The notes beneath the pieces were generated by a model, which had not been told where the DNA came from, ran no database searches, and worked only from the letters and a program-made list of their open reading frames with translations. A program made the translations under genes and the position numbers. Positions 43,801 to 52,350 of a stretch of DNA of 64,000 bases are shown here, one piece after another. Origin of the DNA: Verrucomicrobiales bacterium (GTDB lineage: Bacteria > Verrucomicrobiota > Verrucomicrobiia > Verrucomicrobiales > DEV007); the NCBI GenBank assembly GCA_016795505.1, contig JAEUHH010000076.1:1-64000 (forward strand), written 5' to 3'. How positions within the stretch are numbered: position 1 is the stretch's first letter; every line of letters begins with the position of its first letter.

Positions 43801-45655
43801 CCAGGGCATTGAGCTCGGGCGCGATCAACGACAGGAGGAAGGGCCGGGTGGAGAGGTCGGTCAGATTGTGAACGGACCGGATGACGCCGACAGCCTCCTC
43901 GACCCGTTCCTCCCCGAGCATCTTGCCGAGGTAGGCGCGGACCTGGGCATCATTGAAGGGCAGGATGACGCAGGCGGTGTAGTCCTGCTGGCGGATGCCC
44001 TCGCGGTCCTCGCCGGTGAAGGCGGAGCTGAGGGCGGTGATGGTGGGAAAGTAATGGGAGCGGCAGGAGATGATGAGCCTGCCGGGCCGGGTGCCAGGCT
44101 TGGGCTTTTGCGAGAGGGGCGGCAGCACGCTCCAGAGTTGGCGGATGAAGGCATCGCGCCGCCCCTGTGGCAGGGGGATGATGCGCTCGTCGAGGCCATC
44201 GAAGATGATGAGGGCGCCGCGCTCGCGGACAGCCCGGATGATCATCTCGGGTGTGATGGCGCGACCGGCGTCGCCTTTCCAATGGCGGGAGATGACGACG
44301 CGGAGGATATCTTCGAGGACGGGATCGTTCTCAAAGTAGTAGTCCTTCAGATCGATGAAAATGACGGCGGGAACAGTGGCGTCCTGTTCCCGGCGGCGTT
44401 CCAGTTCCTCCGCCAACAACATGAGAGTGGTGGTCTTGCCGATGCCAGTCTCACCGAGGACGGCGCAGAAGGGAGTGCCCTCGGGCTTGATGGCCCAGTC
44501 GGCGAGGAAATCGACGGCTTTGGTGCGGTTCTGCTCCAACTGGGAGGCGTCTTTTTCCCAGTTTTGAAGGCTGACGTTGGCCCCGTGGGGATCGACCGGG
44601 CACTCGGGGGTGACGTTGTTGAGAACGATATGGTGGCCCAAATCGGCGGTGGCGGCGTGGGCCACCTCGGCATCATCGAGAGGGAATGGCTCTGGGGTGC
44701 GGGACGGGCGGAGAGGCTTTGCCTTCGGCGCAGTGGGTTTGCGGGAGGATTTGATTTTTTCGAGGATCTTGCCGGCGAGATCCTGAGCGAATTCGTCGGC
44801 AATGTGCCCGGTGCATTGAGAGTAGAAACGGGGCTCACCGCTGTCGCGCTGGAGGCGGTAGATCTGTGTGACCTCAAGGCCTTTCATATCGATGCGATCG
44901 AAGACCAGCGGGGTGAGACCCACGGGGATGACGGGTTTTGTTCCCGTGACGAAGGGTGGCAGTTCCTTGCCGGTGATGTAGCGACTGAGGAGGAAATCCC
45001 GGGACACGAAGAGCAACCCGAAATCGCAACTTTTAAGGGCGGTCTGAATGCGCTCGTCCCAATCGGCGCCGACCTCGATCTTTTTGTCGGACCAGATCTC
45101 GAAGCGGTAGTCCTTAATAAGCGCCAGCTCCTTTTCGAGAGAATCCTGAAGCCGGGTGACCCGCTCGCGGTCCGCATGGGCATAGGACACGAAGAAGCGG
45201 ATGAGGGGTTTGATTTTCTCCGGATGCTCCTGCTCCTCCTGATTGAGGATGGCGGCGGCGGGAGGCACGAGATCCTGGCCTTCGATGGTGCTGACGGCCT
45301 CGCGGGTGAACTGCGCAAGATTGGCGACATCGGGCGAGGGACCTTCGATCCAGGTCTTCCGGATTTCGGGATCGGCTTTCTTTTGGGTATCGACCTTGAT
45401 GGCGAGTTCCAGGTTCGCCTCACGGGCGGCTTCATTGGCTCGAACGACGAAAGTCTGATACGCAGCGAGGGCGGCGACGCGGTCTTTGCCCGGTGCGATC
45501 ACTTGGAGGGCCGAGGCAAGGGAGGCCTCGCCGGTTTCGAACAGGGGCAACAGAGCCGACAGGCGCTCGGCATTGACGCGACCCAAGTGGTCGAGCCACG
45601 TCTGGGTGGAGGGGCCGATCTGCGCGGCGGAAAGGGGCTGGAGGTCAGCGGGCAT
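40868..45655 (-). CDS. TIR-NACHT NTPase with pentapeptide and 14 WD40 repeats, candidate defence sensor
   Basis: The protein is 1595 residues. An unassigned N-terminal region (1-150) is followed by a TIR domain (about 151-280: IRFFVSYAHADRERV, a D-rich SDKKIEVGADWDERIQTAL segment, and the candidate catalytic Glu231 in ITGKELPPF). A NACHT/STAND NTPase comes next (Walker A GETGIGKTT at 401-409; Walker B ALIIFDGLDERI; the later FRFAHTSLYEYFLALHL at about 726-742). Pentapeptide-like repeats follow (about 843-925: DLRHADLSGSRLDHADI). Fourteen WD40 repeats of 42 residues fill about 950-1540, each with SVAWSPDGxxLVSGGxDGTVRVWD. TIR effectors degrade NAD+ in related anti-phage STAND systems; sensing by WD40 and NACHT-driven oligomerisation is inferred. 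The start at 45655 follows a C/T-rich leader. A micropeptide gene lies 6 bp upstream. Confidence 0.88.
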   Translation of the reverse strand: MPADLQPLSAAQIGPSTQTWLDHLGRVNAERLSALLPLFETGEASLASALQVIAPGKDRVAALAAYQTFVVRANEAAREANLELAIKVDTQKKADPEIRKTWIEGPSPDVANLAQFTREAVSTIEGQDLVPPAAAILNQEEQEHPEKIKPLIRFFVSYAHADRERVTRLQDSLEKELALIKDYRFEIWSDKKIEVGADWDERIQTALKSCDFGLLFVSRDFLLSRYITGKELPPFVTGTKPVIPVGLTPLVFDRIDMKGLEVTQIYRLQRDSGEPRFYSQCTGHIADEFAQDLAGKILEKIKSSRKPTAPKAKPLRPSRTPEPFPLDDAEVAHAATADLGHHIVLNNVTPECPVDPHGANVSLQNWEKDASQLEQNRTKAVDFLADWAIKPEGTPFCAVLGETGIGKTTTLMLLAEELERRREQDATVPAVIFIDLKDYYFENDPVLEDILRVVISRHWKGDAGRAITPEMIIRAVRERGALIIFDGLDERIIPLPQGRRDAFIRQLWSVLPPLSQKPKPGTRPGRLIISCRSHYFPTITALSSAFTGEDREGIRQQDYTACVILPFNDAQVRAYLGKMLGEERVEEAVGVIRSVHNLTDLSTRPFLLSLIAPELNALEQMKAAGRTVLGVTLYGLFVEKWLRRDEYKHQFTPEHKLQMMEALAAHLCRINQKTLPWAKVSKWLDSFLAAHPEIRDRYQDKPAEVLNQDFRAATFCLRPDGEKDGFRFAHTSLYEYFLALHLVRAWEEDRPADWDLPLPSDETLDFAGQLLAEGEKIDPAAAVAQWTRWLDDGSLPANTRRNAFRAWIVARCAGWPQPSPVRAALQNLDLEGWVIGTPEGPRFDLRHADLSGSRLDHADIHCALLTGAHATGLSARLAELHGVDLVGADFEGADLCGGTWRGCDLRGLRATTAVWHDCDVIASDLAGAALPADWSHEAASVQVISDEWQLSLRQGHSGNANSVAWSPDGTRLVSGGTDGSVRVWDAASGRALLALEQRGNTVCSVAWSPDGTLLVSGSQDGTVRVWDVAAGRALFALDGHLNGVNSVAWSPDGARLVSGGYDGAVRVWDAASGRAIIDFEGHAKWVGSVAWSPDGARLVSGGDDGTVRVWEAASGRALLALEGHGQWVGSVAWSPDGTQLASGDNDGTVRVWDTASGRALLVFNKCAGWVNSVAWSPDGSRLVSGGYDATIRVWDAASGRTLHAIEGHWTWINSLSWSPDGARLVSGGDDATVRVWDAASGRPLFAIEGHRQWVNSLGLSPDGTQLVSGGEDGTVRVWDAARGRAPLAIEGHRKGINSVSWSPDGAQLVSGGDDGIVRSWDAGSGRALLALEGRCGWVWSVSWSPDGARLVYGGDDGMVRVWDAASGQALLTFEAHEDRILSVAWSPDGARLVSGGEDGKVRVWDAASGLALLALDGHGGWVGSVGWSPDGAQLVSGGGDGIVRVWEAASGRVLLALKGHGQGVNSVAWSPDGARLVSGGGDGTVRVWDAASGRAALTLEGHGRGVRSVAWSPDGARLVSGGADGTLREWDANSGEMIRSWVIGNGETALVDFPGNRVLHASSNAWRLLGWRGWDAQANRNRLLPAEIFGPLPPW
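41040..42808 (-). repeat. 126-bp tandem coding repeat (14 near-identical WD40 units)
   Basis: Fourteen head-to-tail units of 126 bp encode the WD40 region. Adjacent and distant units share long runs of identical bases, including at silent positions. Such DNA-level similarity favours recombinational change in repeat number, as in fungal HET-E/NACHT-WD40 genes. The assembly of this region should be confirmed with long reads. Confidence 0.85.
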
Positions 45656-45661
45656 GGCGAG

Positions 45662-45775
45662 TCAGGAGTGGAGGTCTTTGAGGAGTTTCTTGGCGACGAG
45701 GATCACCAAGCTGGCGAAACACCCCGCTTTGATGACCCAGACGGAGGCTTCAGTGAAGAAATCGGGAGAGATCAT
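45662..45775 (-). CDS. 37-residue single-pass membrane peptide
   Basis: This small gene encodes MISPDFFTEASVWVIKAGCF and a further 17 residues: an acidic N-terminus, one membrane helix (about 11-28) and a basic tail (AKKLLKDLHS). It ends 6 bp before the start codon of the TIR-NACHT gene on the same strand, so it is the first gene of a two-gene unit. Longer in-frame starts exist upstream (up to 45874) but add a basic region without clear support. It may anchor or regulate the TIR-NACHT protein. Confidence 0.55.
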   Translation of the reverse strand: MISPDFFTEASVWVIKAGCFASLVILVAKKLLKDLHS

Positions 45776-46012
45776 CGCAGCGGCTTTTCGGGGTTGGGAG
45801 AAGGTTGTTCTGATTTTGTCACGATTGCAACGATTAAAAACGGGTTTTTGCAGCTTTACGCATTCCAGAAGCACGCCAGTGGTTTGGGCGGGACCCTATA
45901 AAGGGCCAAACAATTGAGAGCACACCCATCCAGCAAACCCTGGCCGATCGGCTGTCAGGTGGACAGGTCGACCAATCTGGGCGAATAGGGCGCTCCCCCA
46001 ATCTTCCGACCC

Positions 46013-46579
46013 ATGTCCCTTCCGACCCTCTCAACGATGACTGGTGGGTTCGCTTTTCTGGTGACGCTCGTGGCCGGTCCCGCCGCCGGCTTGGGGCAAA
46101 CACTCCCCGCCCCGGCCTCGCCAGCGTCAGTTTCGCTGGGCGATAGCGGGCTCTCGCTCACCCTGCCGACCGGCTGGCGCCGCACGGATCGCCAGCCGGA
46201 ACACGCGGAGACGCTCGGCGCCTTCCAGTCGGCCGACAGCACCGCCTCGGCCTTCGTCTCCGTGGCCAAGGCCCCCGCCCAAGCCGACATGACCCAGATC
46301 ATGCAGGGCGTGCTCGCCAATTTCGAGACCGCTTTCATCACTCGACGGCTCGGCGACATCAAGACCGGCACCCTGGCCGATTCGCCGGCCGCCTTTGCCA
46401 CTCTTGAGGCCGATCTGCGCTCGGCGACGGGGCCGGACCGGCTCCCGTTCCACTTTTACTTGGCCGTGGTCGATACCGGTCGCGGGCTGTATCTGTTTCA
46501 AGGCAGCATCCAGGCCCCCGTGTCGCCGGCCCGGGAGGCGGAGATGATGAGCCTGCTGCGATCGCTGGCGAAGCGGTGA
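46013..46579 (+). CDS. Secreted hypothetical protein (PsbP/DUF1795-like)
   Basis: The protein is 188 residues with a signal peptide (about 1-29, GFAFLVTLVAGPAAGLGQ). The mature part starts with LSLTLPTGWRR and has an alternating strand/helix pattern (SAFVSVAKAPAQADMTQIMQ, LYLFQGSIQAP) similar to PsbP/DUF1795-type periplasmic proteins. The function is unknown. The ATG at 46013 lies behind a CTTCCGACCC leader. It is divergent from the TIR-NACHT unit. Confidence 0.6.
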   Translation: MSLPTLSTMTGGFAFLVTLVAGPAAGLGQTLPAPASPASVSLGDSGLSLTLPTGWRRTDRQPEHAETLGAFQSADSTASAFVSVAKAPAQADMTQIMQGVLANFETAFITRRLGDIKTGTLADSPAAFATLEADLRSATGPDRLPFHFYLAVVDTGRGLYLFQGSIQAPVSPAREAEMMSLLRSLAKR

Positions 46580-46703
46580 TGCCCGATCTGTGACTCCATC
46601 GATGGGGCCTCTGGACAATGGCCTCCGGCTGGTCGGCCCCTCTGAAGAAAGGTTGATCTTCAGAGCCGATCGGTCTAAATTATGATAATTATAGCAATCT
46701 ACC

Positions 46704-47363
46704 GTGAAGCAATCTCCTTTCCGCATCCCACTTGTCGGCTTGGCGCTTTTTCTGGTGGCCGGTTCGGTCCAGACTCGCGCCCAGGAAGAAGACCTGAATC
46801 GAGCCATCGCCGATCAGGAACGCCGGACCTCCGGTCTCAATGCCCTGGCGAGCAATCTCCGGAACATGATCGCCGACTGGCTCCCGGCCGGCATGGTCTC
46901 CACTCCGGAGGAAACCGCGCAGACTCCCGAACCGGCCGAAAAGGTCGAGGTGAAGGAGGTGAAACTCGCCGAGACAGCGGCGACCGATTCCAGCACCCTC
47001 GCCCAACAGGAAGCCGAGCAGCAGCGACTCTACCGCGAAGCCCTGCAAACAGCGGTCACCAAACTCGAGATCCGCGGCACCTTTCCCCGCCGCAAGCAGA
47101 TCCTGATCGGCGCCAAAAACCTGAACGTGGGAGACAAGATCGACATCGAGTTCCGGCAGAAGCGTTTCCATCTCGAGATCCTCGACATCACCGCCGAAGA
47201 ACTGAAAATGCGGGACACTGACTCGCAGATCCAGGTCAGTCTGGCGATCGGCCTGACCCACGCCCTCCCGCCCGGCATGTCTCGGGAGCGTCCGCCCGGC
47301 ACCTTCGGCATGAGCAGTGACCCCGCGCCCGGCTCGCCGGAACCCACTCCAGCCAAGCCCTGA
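46704..47363 (+). CDS. Secreted hypothetical protein with acidic/proline-rich linker
   Basis: The protein is 219 residues: a signal peptide (about 1-26, PLVGLALFLVAGSVQTRAQ), a helical N-terminal part, an acidic Pro/Glu/Lys-rich linker (about 63-95) and a small beta-rich domain (RKQILIGAKNLNVGDKIDIE, HLEILDITAEELKMRD) that looks like a pilus- or secretion-associated beta fold. I do not recognise a family. The AT-rich region 46675-46700 upstream (TAAATTATGATAATTATAGC) is the probable promoter. Confidence 0.6.
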   Translation: MKQSPFRIPLVGLALFLVAGSVQTRAQEEDLNRAIADQERRTSGLNALASNLRNMIADWLPAGMVSTPEETAQTPEPAEKVEVKEVKLAETAATDSSTLAQQEAEQQRLYREALQTAVTKLEIRGTFPRRKQILIGAKNLNVGDKIDIEFRQKRFHLEILDITAEELKMRDTDSQIQVSLAIGLTHALPPGMSRERPPGTFGMSSDPAPGSPEPTPAKP

Positions 47364-47527
47364 AGATTCGGCTGGGCGGCAGATGGCGGATCGGCGGATT
47401 TCTCCGGAATGGGTGAGAAACATCTGTCCGGACGGCTTTCGCCGGAAGATTCAGCCCGATACGGCCGGGCTCGGGTGAAGCCGTCCCCGTGACCCTGTCT
47501 GGACATCCTGGCAGGTTCCCCACTTCG

Positions 47528-49129
47528 CTACTTCGCCTTCGCCGGCAGGCGGAAACAGACGGCCTCGCGGTCGTTCCGCACCAGCAGGTAGCGGCCGGCC
47601 AGAGTCGGGGGATTCCAGGTCATCGAAGTCAGGGCCGGCAGGCGGGCCAGTTCTTCAAAACGCTCGGGCGTCGCGGCGACGACGGCGAGATAACCTTCCT
47701 CGGCCTGGACCAGCAGGCGGTCGCCGACCTGAAGATGCTGGCCGAAGCCGTACTTGCCGTCCTTCCACACCCGCGAACCATCGGCGAGGTTCACGCAGGC
47801 GAGCCGCCCCTCGTCGAGGCCATAGGCATGGCCGTCGCGCACGGTGACGGAGCTGAATTTGGTCTTCAGCCGGAGCGTCTCCCAAACCTGCTCGACCGAC
47901 CAGGCGCCGGACTCGTGCTTCACCTGCAACAAAAAGCTGCCCGCGCCATAGCTGGCGGTGACGAGCAGGCGGCTGCCGGGCAGCTCGATCGGCTGACCGA
48001 CTTTGGGATTCACACCGGGCCAGGGAAACGTCCACCACTCCTGTCCGGTCGCGGGGTCGTGGCCGGTCACATCATACTGGTTCACGCTGACGATCTGCGT
48101 CACGCCGTGGAGGGAGATCAGCCGGGGCGAGCTGTAGCTGGCGCCTTTTCCGCCGCTGCGCCAGGCCTCGGTGCCGGTCTCGGTCTCGTAGGCGACCAGG
48201 GACGGTCCGCCGCTCTCCCCGGCGCTCACGATGACGATCTGCCGCTCGGGATCGACCAGGGGCGAGGTGCTTTTGCCCCATTTGGGCAGGGGTTTGTCGA
48301 GTTCCTCGAGCACGTTGCGCTGCCAGACGAGCTGACCGGTCTCGAGGCGCAGGCAATTGAGCAGACCGGTGGCGCCGTAGGTGAAAACGTGATCTCCATG
48401 CACCGTCGGCACGGAGCGCGGACCATCGCCGGCCATCTCGCGGGCGACGGCCTCGGCGGAATCGAAGAAGCGCGCCACATCGCGATGGGCCCAGAGCAGA
48501 TCACCGGTGAGGAGGTCGTAGCAGGTCACCCACTCCTCGGCACCGCGCTGCTCCTGAGTCAGCGCCCGGCGTCCCACGACGGCAAAGCCGGACCACCCCT
48601 GGCCGATGGGGCGTCGCCAGAGTTCCTCCGGCTTTTCGGTGTTCCAGTCGAGGCTGGCGATCACGCCGTCAGCCGGCCAGGTAGCGTCGCGATTGGGACC
48701 GAAAAACTGGGGAGAATCGACCACTCCCTCGACCCGGGGTTCGGCCAGCGGCTTCGGAAGCACTTCTCCTTCATCGGCCGGCAGGGCGGCCTGGGTGGGA
48801 GTGGTGGCGGGAGCCCATCTCCACACGAATCGGGGCAGCGAGGTGCCGCCGGTGGAACCGTCGTAGCGCGTCAGGGCATTGAAAATGAGCCCCGTCACGA
48901 CGGCGGCCACGCCGAGCTTCCACACGATGCCCCAGCGCCGCTCCCACGTGCCCCAGCCGAAAAACAGATACCACAGGACCAGGAGGCCCACCCCGGCGAA
49001 GGGCATCACGAGAGCCGCCCAATAGCGGGCAAAATGCTCCGTCTCGAAGGTCCACCAGATGGCCAACGGCGCGGCCGCCAGCGCCACCAAGGCGGCCAGG
49101 ACTCGGATCAGATTCCAGAAAAATCGCAT
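47528..49129 (-). CDS. Membrane-anchored PQQ-like beta-propeller protein
   Basis: This 533-residue protein has three membrane segments in the first about 95 residues (NLIRVLAALVALAAAPLAIW, YWAALVMPFAGVGLLVLWYL, and LGVAAVVTGLIFNAL). A PQQ-enzyme-like propeller follows with repeating strands ending in TGDLLWAHRDV, TGQLVWQRNVL, TGTEAWRSGG, TGQEWWTFPW and DGSRVWKDGKY. The repeats with W near the end of each blade are typical. A dehydrogenase or outer-membrane-protein scaffold function is possible; the PQQ contacts cannot be judged from this. The ATG at 49129 gives the first membrane helix. Confidence 0.82.
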   Translation of the reverse strand: MRFFWNLIRVLAALVALAAAPLAIWWTFETEHFARYWAALVMPFAGVGLLVLWYLFFGWGTWERRWGIVWKLGVAAVVTGLIFNALTRYDGSTGGTSLPRFVWRWAPATTPTQAALPADEGEVLPKPLAEPRVEGVVDSPQFFGPNRDATWPADGVIASLDWNTEKPEELWRRPIGQGWSGFAVVGRRALTQEQRGAEEWVTCYDLLTGDLLWAHRDVARFFDSAEAVAREMAGDGPRSVPTVHGDHVFTYGATGLLNCLRLETGQLVWQRNVLEELDKPLPKWGKSTSPLVDPERQIVIVSAGESGGPSLVAYETETGTEAWRSGGKGASYSSPRLISLHGVTQIVSVNQYDVTGHDPATGQEWWTFPWPGVNPKVGQPIELPGSRLLVTASYGAGSFLLQVKHESGAWSVEQVWETLRLKTKFSSVTVRDGHAYGLDEGRLACVNLADGSRVWKDGKYGFGQHLQVGDRLLVQAEEGYLAVVAATPERFEELARLPALTSMTWNPPTLAGRYLLVRNDREAVCFRLPAKAK

Positions 49130-49333
49130 CGTTCGCAGGTATCCGGCTGGAAATCGCCCCTCTTCCCTCTCATTTCCCCCCAAGCCCTGACGGATGCCTT
49201 CATCGACGCACCAATCTGGCGGCGGGCCAAGCGTTTTTTTCGCTGAAATTGCCCCGCCTTCCCCGCCGGAGAATGGCGGAATGCTCCCTGCGTCCGGCCT
49301 TGACCCCGCGGCGGCATCCTGCCACCATCCGGA

Positions 49334-50869
49334 ATGATGATACGCCCCCGATTCCCCTCCCCCGCCGCCTGCATCGCGCTGGTCCTGGCCTTTGGCGCCC
49401 TGGCCACCCGCGCCGCCGAGCGGAACATCATCTTTGTCATCGCCGACGACATGAGCCCCACCATCGGAGCCTACGGCGACCCGGTCGCAAAGACGCCCGC
49501 CCTCGACGCCCTCGCCGCGGATGGGACGCTTTTTGAAAAGGCCTTTGCCACGACGGCCAGTTGCTCGGCGAGCCGATCGGTGGTGATGAGCGGCCTGCAC
49601 AATCACGCGAACGGCCAGTACGGGCACCAGCATTCGTTCCACAAATTCTCCAGTTGGCACAATGTGGTGAGCCTCTCGCTGCCCCGGGTGCTCGCGGGCG
49701 CGGGCTATCGCACCGCCCAGATCGGCAAACACCACGTCGCTCCGGAGGAAGTCTACCGCTTCGAGACCTATCTGAAGGGGAATGGCCGGAATCCCGTCGA
49801 GATGGCCGACCAATGCCGCGATTTCATCACGGCGGCCGGGGAGAAGCCCTTCTTCCTGTATTTCGGCACGGCGGATCCGCACCGCGGCGGCGGCGAGGAC
49901 CAGTCATCGTCCCGCGAGCTGAAGCCCGACCTTTTTGGCAACAAGCCGAACCGCGGCTCCTTTCCCGGGGTGAACGAGGTCTTCTTCAAGCCCTCCGAAG
50001 TGCCGATCCCGCCCTTTCTCACCGATTCGCCCGAGACGCGCGAGGAACTGGCTCATTACTACCAGAGCTGCTCACGGGTGGATCAGGGGATCGCCCGGCT
50101 CGTGACCATTCTGAAAGAGGCAGGGCTCTATGAGAAGACGATGATCGTCTTCACCAGCGACCACGGCATGGCCTTTCCCGGAGGAAAAACGACCGTTTAC
50201 GAGGGCGGTCTGCGCGTGCCTTTCATCGTGCGCAATCCCTACGAGCCCACCCGCGGCGTGCGGCATACCGGCATGATCAGCCACATCGACATCGTGCCCT
50301 CGCTGCTGGACTTTGCCGGTGGACTCGATCCGGAGAAGAATCGGCCGAAGAACTGGATCGATCCCAACGACTACTGGAAGGACAAGCCCTACGCGGCGAT
50401 GGAGAATCGCGGACCGCGCAAGGGGCTCGACCGCTACCACGGCAAGTCGTGGGTGCCGATCCTGGGCAAGGCCGATGCGCCGCACTGGGAGACGATCTTC
50501 GCCTCCCACACCTTCCACGAGATCCAGATGTATTACCCGATGCGGGCGATCCGCGACGGGGAATACAAGCTGATCTGGAACATCGCCAACGGGCTCCCCT
50601 ACCCATTCGCCTCCGACCTGTGGGCGGCGAGCAGTTGGCAGGCCCAGTACCGCACCAGCCTCGACGCGCCCTACGGCCAGAAATCGGTCGGTCAATACAT
50701 CCACCGGCCCGCCTTCGAACTCTATCGGATCGACACCGATCCGAATGAATCGAAGAACCTCGCCGACGATCCCGCCCACGCCGAGGTGCTGCGCCGCTAT
50801 CAGGAAAAACTGAAGGCCTTCCAGAAGGAATACGGCGATCCCTGGATCCAAAAGTGGGACTACGAGTGA
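49334..50869 (+). CDS. Sulfatase (S1 family, SGSH-like)
   Basis: The 511-residue protein has a signal peptide (about 1-27) and the sulfatase core: N-terminal metal-binding [19 protein letters not shown] and the modification site C77 in [11 protein letters not shown], which is a Cys-type CxAxR motif (formylglycine). [19 protein letters not shown] and [20 protein letters not shown] complete the active-site segments. Sequence features suggest the heparan N-sulfatase/SGSH-like subfamily, but the substrate is not proven. It precedes the orphan ABC ATPase gene, whose start overlaps its stop. Confidence 0.9.
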   Translation: MMIRPRFPSPAACIALVLAFGALATRAAERNIIFVIADDMSPTIGAYGDPVAKTPALDALAADGTLFEKAFATTASCSASRSVVMSGLHNHANGQYGHQHSFHKFSSWHNVVSLSLPRVLAGAGYRTAQIGKHHVAPEEVYRFETYLKGNGRNPVEMADQCRDFITAAGEKPFFLYFGTADPHRGGGEDQSSSRELKPDLFGNKPNRGSFPGVNEVFFKPSEVPIPPFLTDSPETREELAHYYQSCSRVDQGIARLVTILKEAGLYEKTMIVFTSDHGMAFPGGKTTVYEGGLRVPFIVRNPYEPTRGVRHTGMISHIDIVPSLLDFAGGLDPEKNRPKNWIDPNDYWKDKPYAAMENRGPRKGLDRYHGKSWVPILGKADAPHWETIFASHTFHEIQMYYPMRAIRDGEYKLIWNIANGLPYPFASDLWAASSWQAQYRTSLDAPYGQKSVGQYIHRPAFELYRIDTDPNESKNLADDPAHAEVLRRYQEKLKAFQKEYGDPWIQKWDYE

Positions 50870-51585
50870 GCGCCGCCTCCCCCACCGTCGTCTTTGAGAC
50901 CCGCGACATCGCGAAGGTCTACCACATGGGCGAGGTGTCCGTCCACGCCCTGCGCGGAGTGGACGTCCAGCTCTTCGAAGGCGAATTCGTCGTGTTGCTG
51001 GGGCGCTCCGGCAGCGGCAAGTCCACGTTGCTGAATATCCTCGGCGGGCTCGACGTGCCCAGCTCAGGTGAGGTGCTTTATCGGGGCCGCGACATGTCGC
51101 GCTTTGACGAAGCCGAGCTGACCCGTTACCGGCGCGACCATGTCGGATTCGTGTTCCAATTTTACAACCTCATCCCCAGCCTGACCGCCCGGGAAAATGT
51201 CGCCCTCGTCACCGAGATCTCCCGCGATCCCATGCGCCCCGAGGATGCCCTGGCTCTGGTCGATCTCGGAGACCGGCTCGACCATTTTCCCTCCCAGATG
51301 TCCGGGGGCGAACAGCAGCGCGTCGCCATCGCCCGGGCCATCGCGAAACGGCCCGATGTGCTCCTCTGCGACGAGCCCACCGGCGCGCTGGACCTGAACA
51401 CCGGTGTGCTGGTGCTGGAAGCCCTCCAGTCGGTGAACCGGGAACTCGGCACCACCACGGCCGTCATCACCCACAATGCCGGCATCGCCGACATCGCCCA
51501 CCGTGTCATCACCCTCTCTGACGGGCGCATCGAATCCGTGCGGCAGAATGAACATCGGCGTCAGGCGCGGGAGATCGAGTGGTGA
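50866..51585 (+). CDS. Orphan LolD/MacB-like ABC ATPase
   Basis: The protein is 239 residues, starting at GTG 50866 (overlapping the sulfatase stop, GTGA) or GTG 50854. Walker [11 protein letters not shown]-loop [17 protein letters not shown], signature [14 protein letters not shown], Walker [12 protein letters not shown] and H-loop VITHN are all present. This class normally works with an FtsX-type permease encoded next door; none follows here, as the next gene is a convergent response regulator. It may work with a permease encoded elsewhere. Confidence 0.88.
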   Translation: MSAASPTVVFETRDIAKVYHMGEVSVHALRGVDVQLFEGEFVVLLGRSGSGKSTLLNILGGLDVPSSGEVLYRGRDMSRFDEAELTRYRRDHVGFVFQFYNLIPSLTARENVALVTEISRDPMRPEDALALVDLGDRLDHFPSQMSGGEQQRVAIARAIAKRPDVLLCDEPTGALDLNTGVLVLEALQSVNRELGTTTAVITHNAGIADIAHRVITLSDGRIESVRQNEHRRQAREIEW

Positions 51586-51633
51586 GTCTCTCCGGGAGCT
51601 CGTGGCAGATTGTCAACACTCGGCTGGCGGGTG

Positions 51634-52350
51634 TCATTCTGCGACGAACCGGTAGCCGAACTCACGAATGGTTTCGATGTGGCGGGGATGAGTTGGGTCC
51701 GGCTCGATCTTTCTCCGCAGGGTCGTCACGAAGCGATCGATCGTGCGGCTCGTGACCCGCGAATCGTAGCCCCAGACCTCGTCCATCAGGTCGTCCCGAC
51801 TCATCGCCCGCCCGGGATGGCTCGCCAGACAATCGAGCAGTCCATACTCCTTCGGAGACAGCGGCACGACCTGTCCAGTCAACGTGAGCAGCCGATGGGA
51901 TCGCCGGTCGAGCACGTAGCCTCCGAATCTCACCTCCCCGCCCGTCTCGTCACCAGCCGGCCCGTGGGTCTCACCGCCACCCGCGCTCCGGCGGAGCACG
52001 GCCTCGACCCGTGCCAGCAGTTCACGAATGCCAAAGGGCTTCCGGATGTAATCGTCCGCACCCAGGCCCAACCCGAGCAGCACATCGCTCTCATCGGCCT
52101 TCGCCGTGAGGAAAATGATCGGCGCCGACCAGCCCTCATGCCGGAGATAACGACAGATCTCATACCCATTGATGCGCGGCAGCATCACATCCAGCACCAG
52201 CAGATCCACCCGGCCGCGGCGGGCTTTCTCCAAGCCGCGTTCACCGTCCGCCGCCGTCTCCACGTGATAGCCACGGGCCGCGAAATTGTCCGAGACGCCC
52301 CGCAACAGGGCGGGATCGTCCTCCACGATGAGGATGCGGGATGCTTTCAT
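51634..52350 (-). CDS. OmpR-family response regulator
   Basis: The protein is 238 residues. Its receiver domain has the acidic pocket VEDDPA, D54 in VLDVMLPR and LTAKADES, followed by a winged-helix domain (LSPKEYGLLDCLASHPGRAM ... SRTIDRFVTTLRRKIE ... IETIREFGYRFV). The ATG at 52350 overlaps the kinase stop by 4 bp (ATGA), so it is translated together with the kinase. Signal and target genes are unknown. Confidence 0.92.
   Translation of the reverse strand: MKASRILIVEDDPALLRGVSDNFAARGYHVETAADGERGLEKARRGRVDLLVLDVMLPRINGYEICRYLRHEGWSAPIIFLTAKADESDVLLGLGLGADDYIRKPFGIRELLARVEAVLRRSAGGGETHGPAGDETGGEVRFGGYVLDRRSHRLLTLTGQVVPLSPKEYGLLDCLASHPGRAMSRDDLMDEVWGYDSRVTSRTIDRFVTTLRRKIEPDPTHPRHIETIREFGYRFVAE

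Noticed and set aside
43115-45901. A 928-codon plus-strand frame opposite the TIR-NACHT gene
   Set aside because: It mirrors the NACHT gene codon by codon; composition (Gly, Glu, Asp, Leu-rich) and lack of domains mark it as a shadow.
49130-49882. 251-codon upstream extension of the PQQ propeller gene
   Set aside because: It overlaps the sulfatase gene on the other strand; the ATG at 49129 gives a proper membrane helix.
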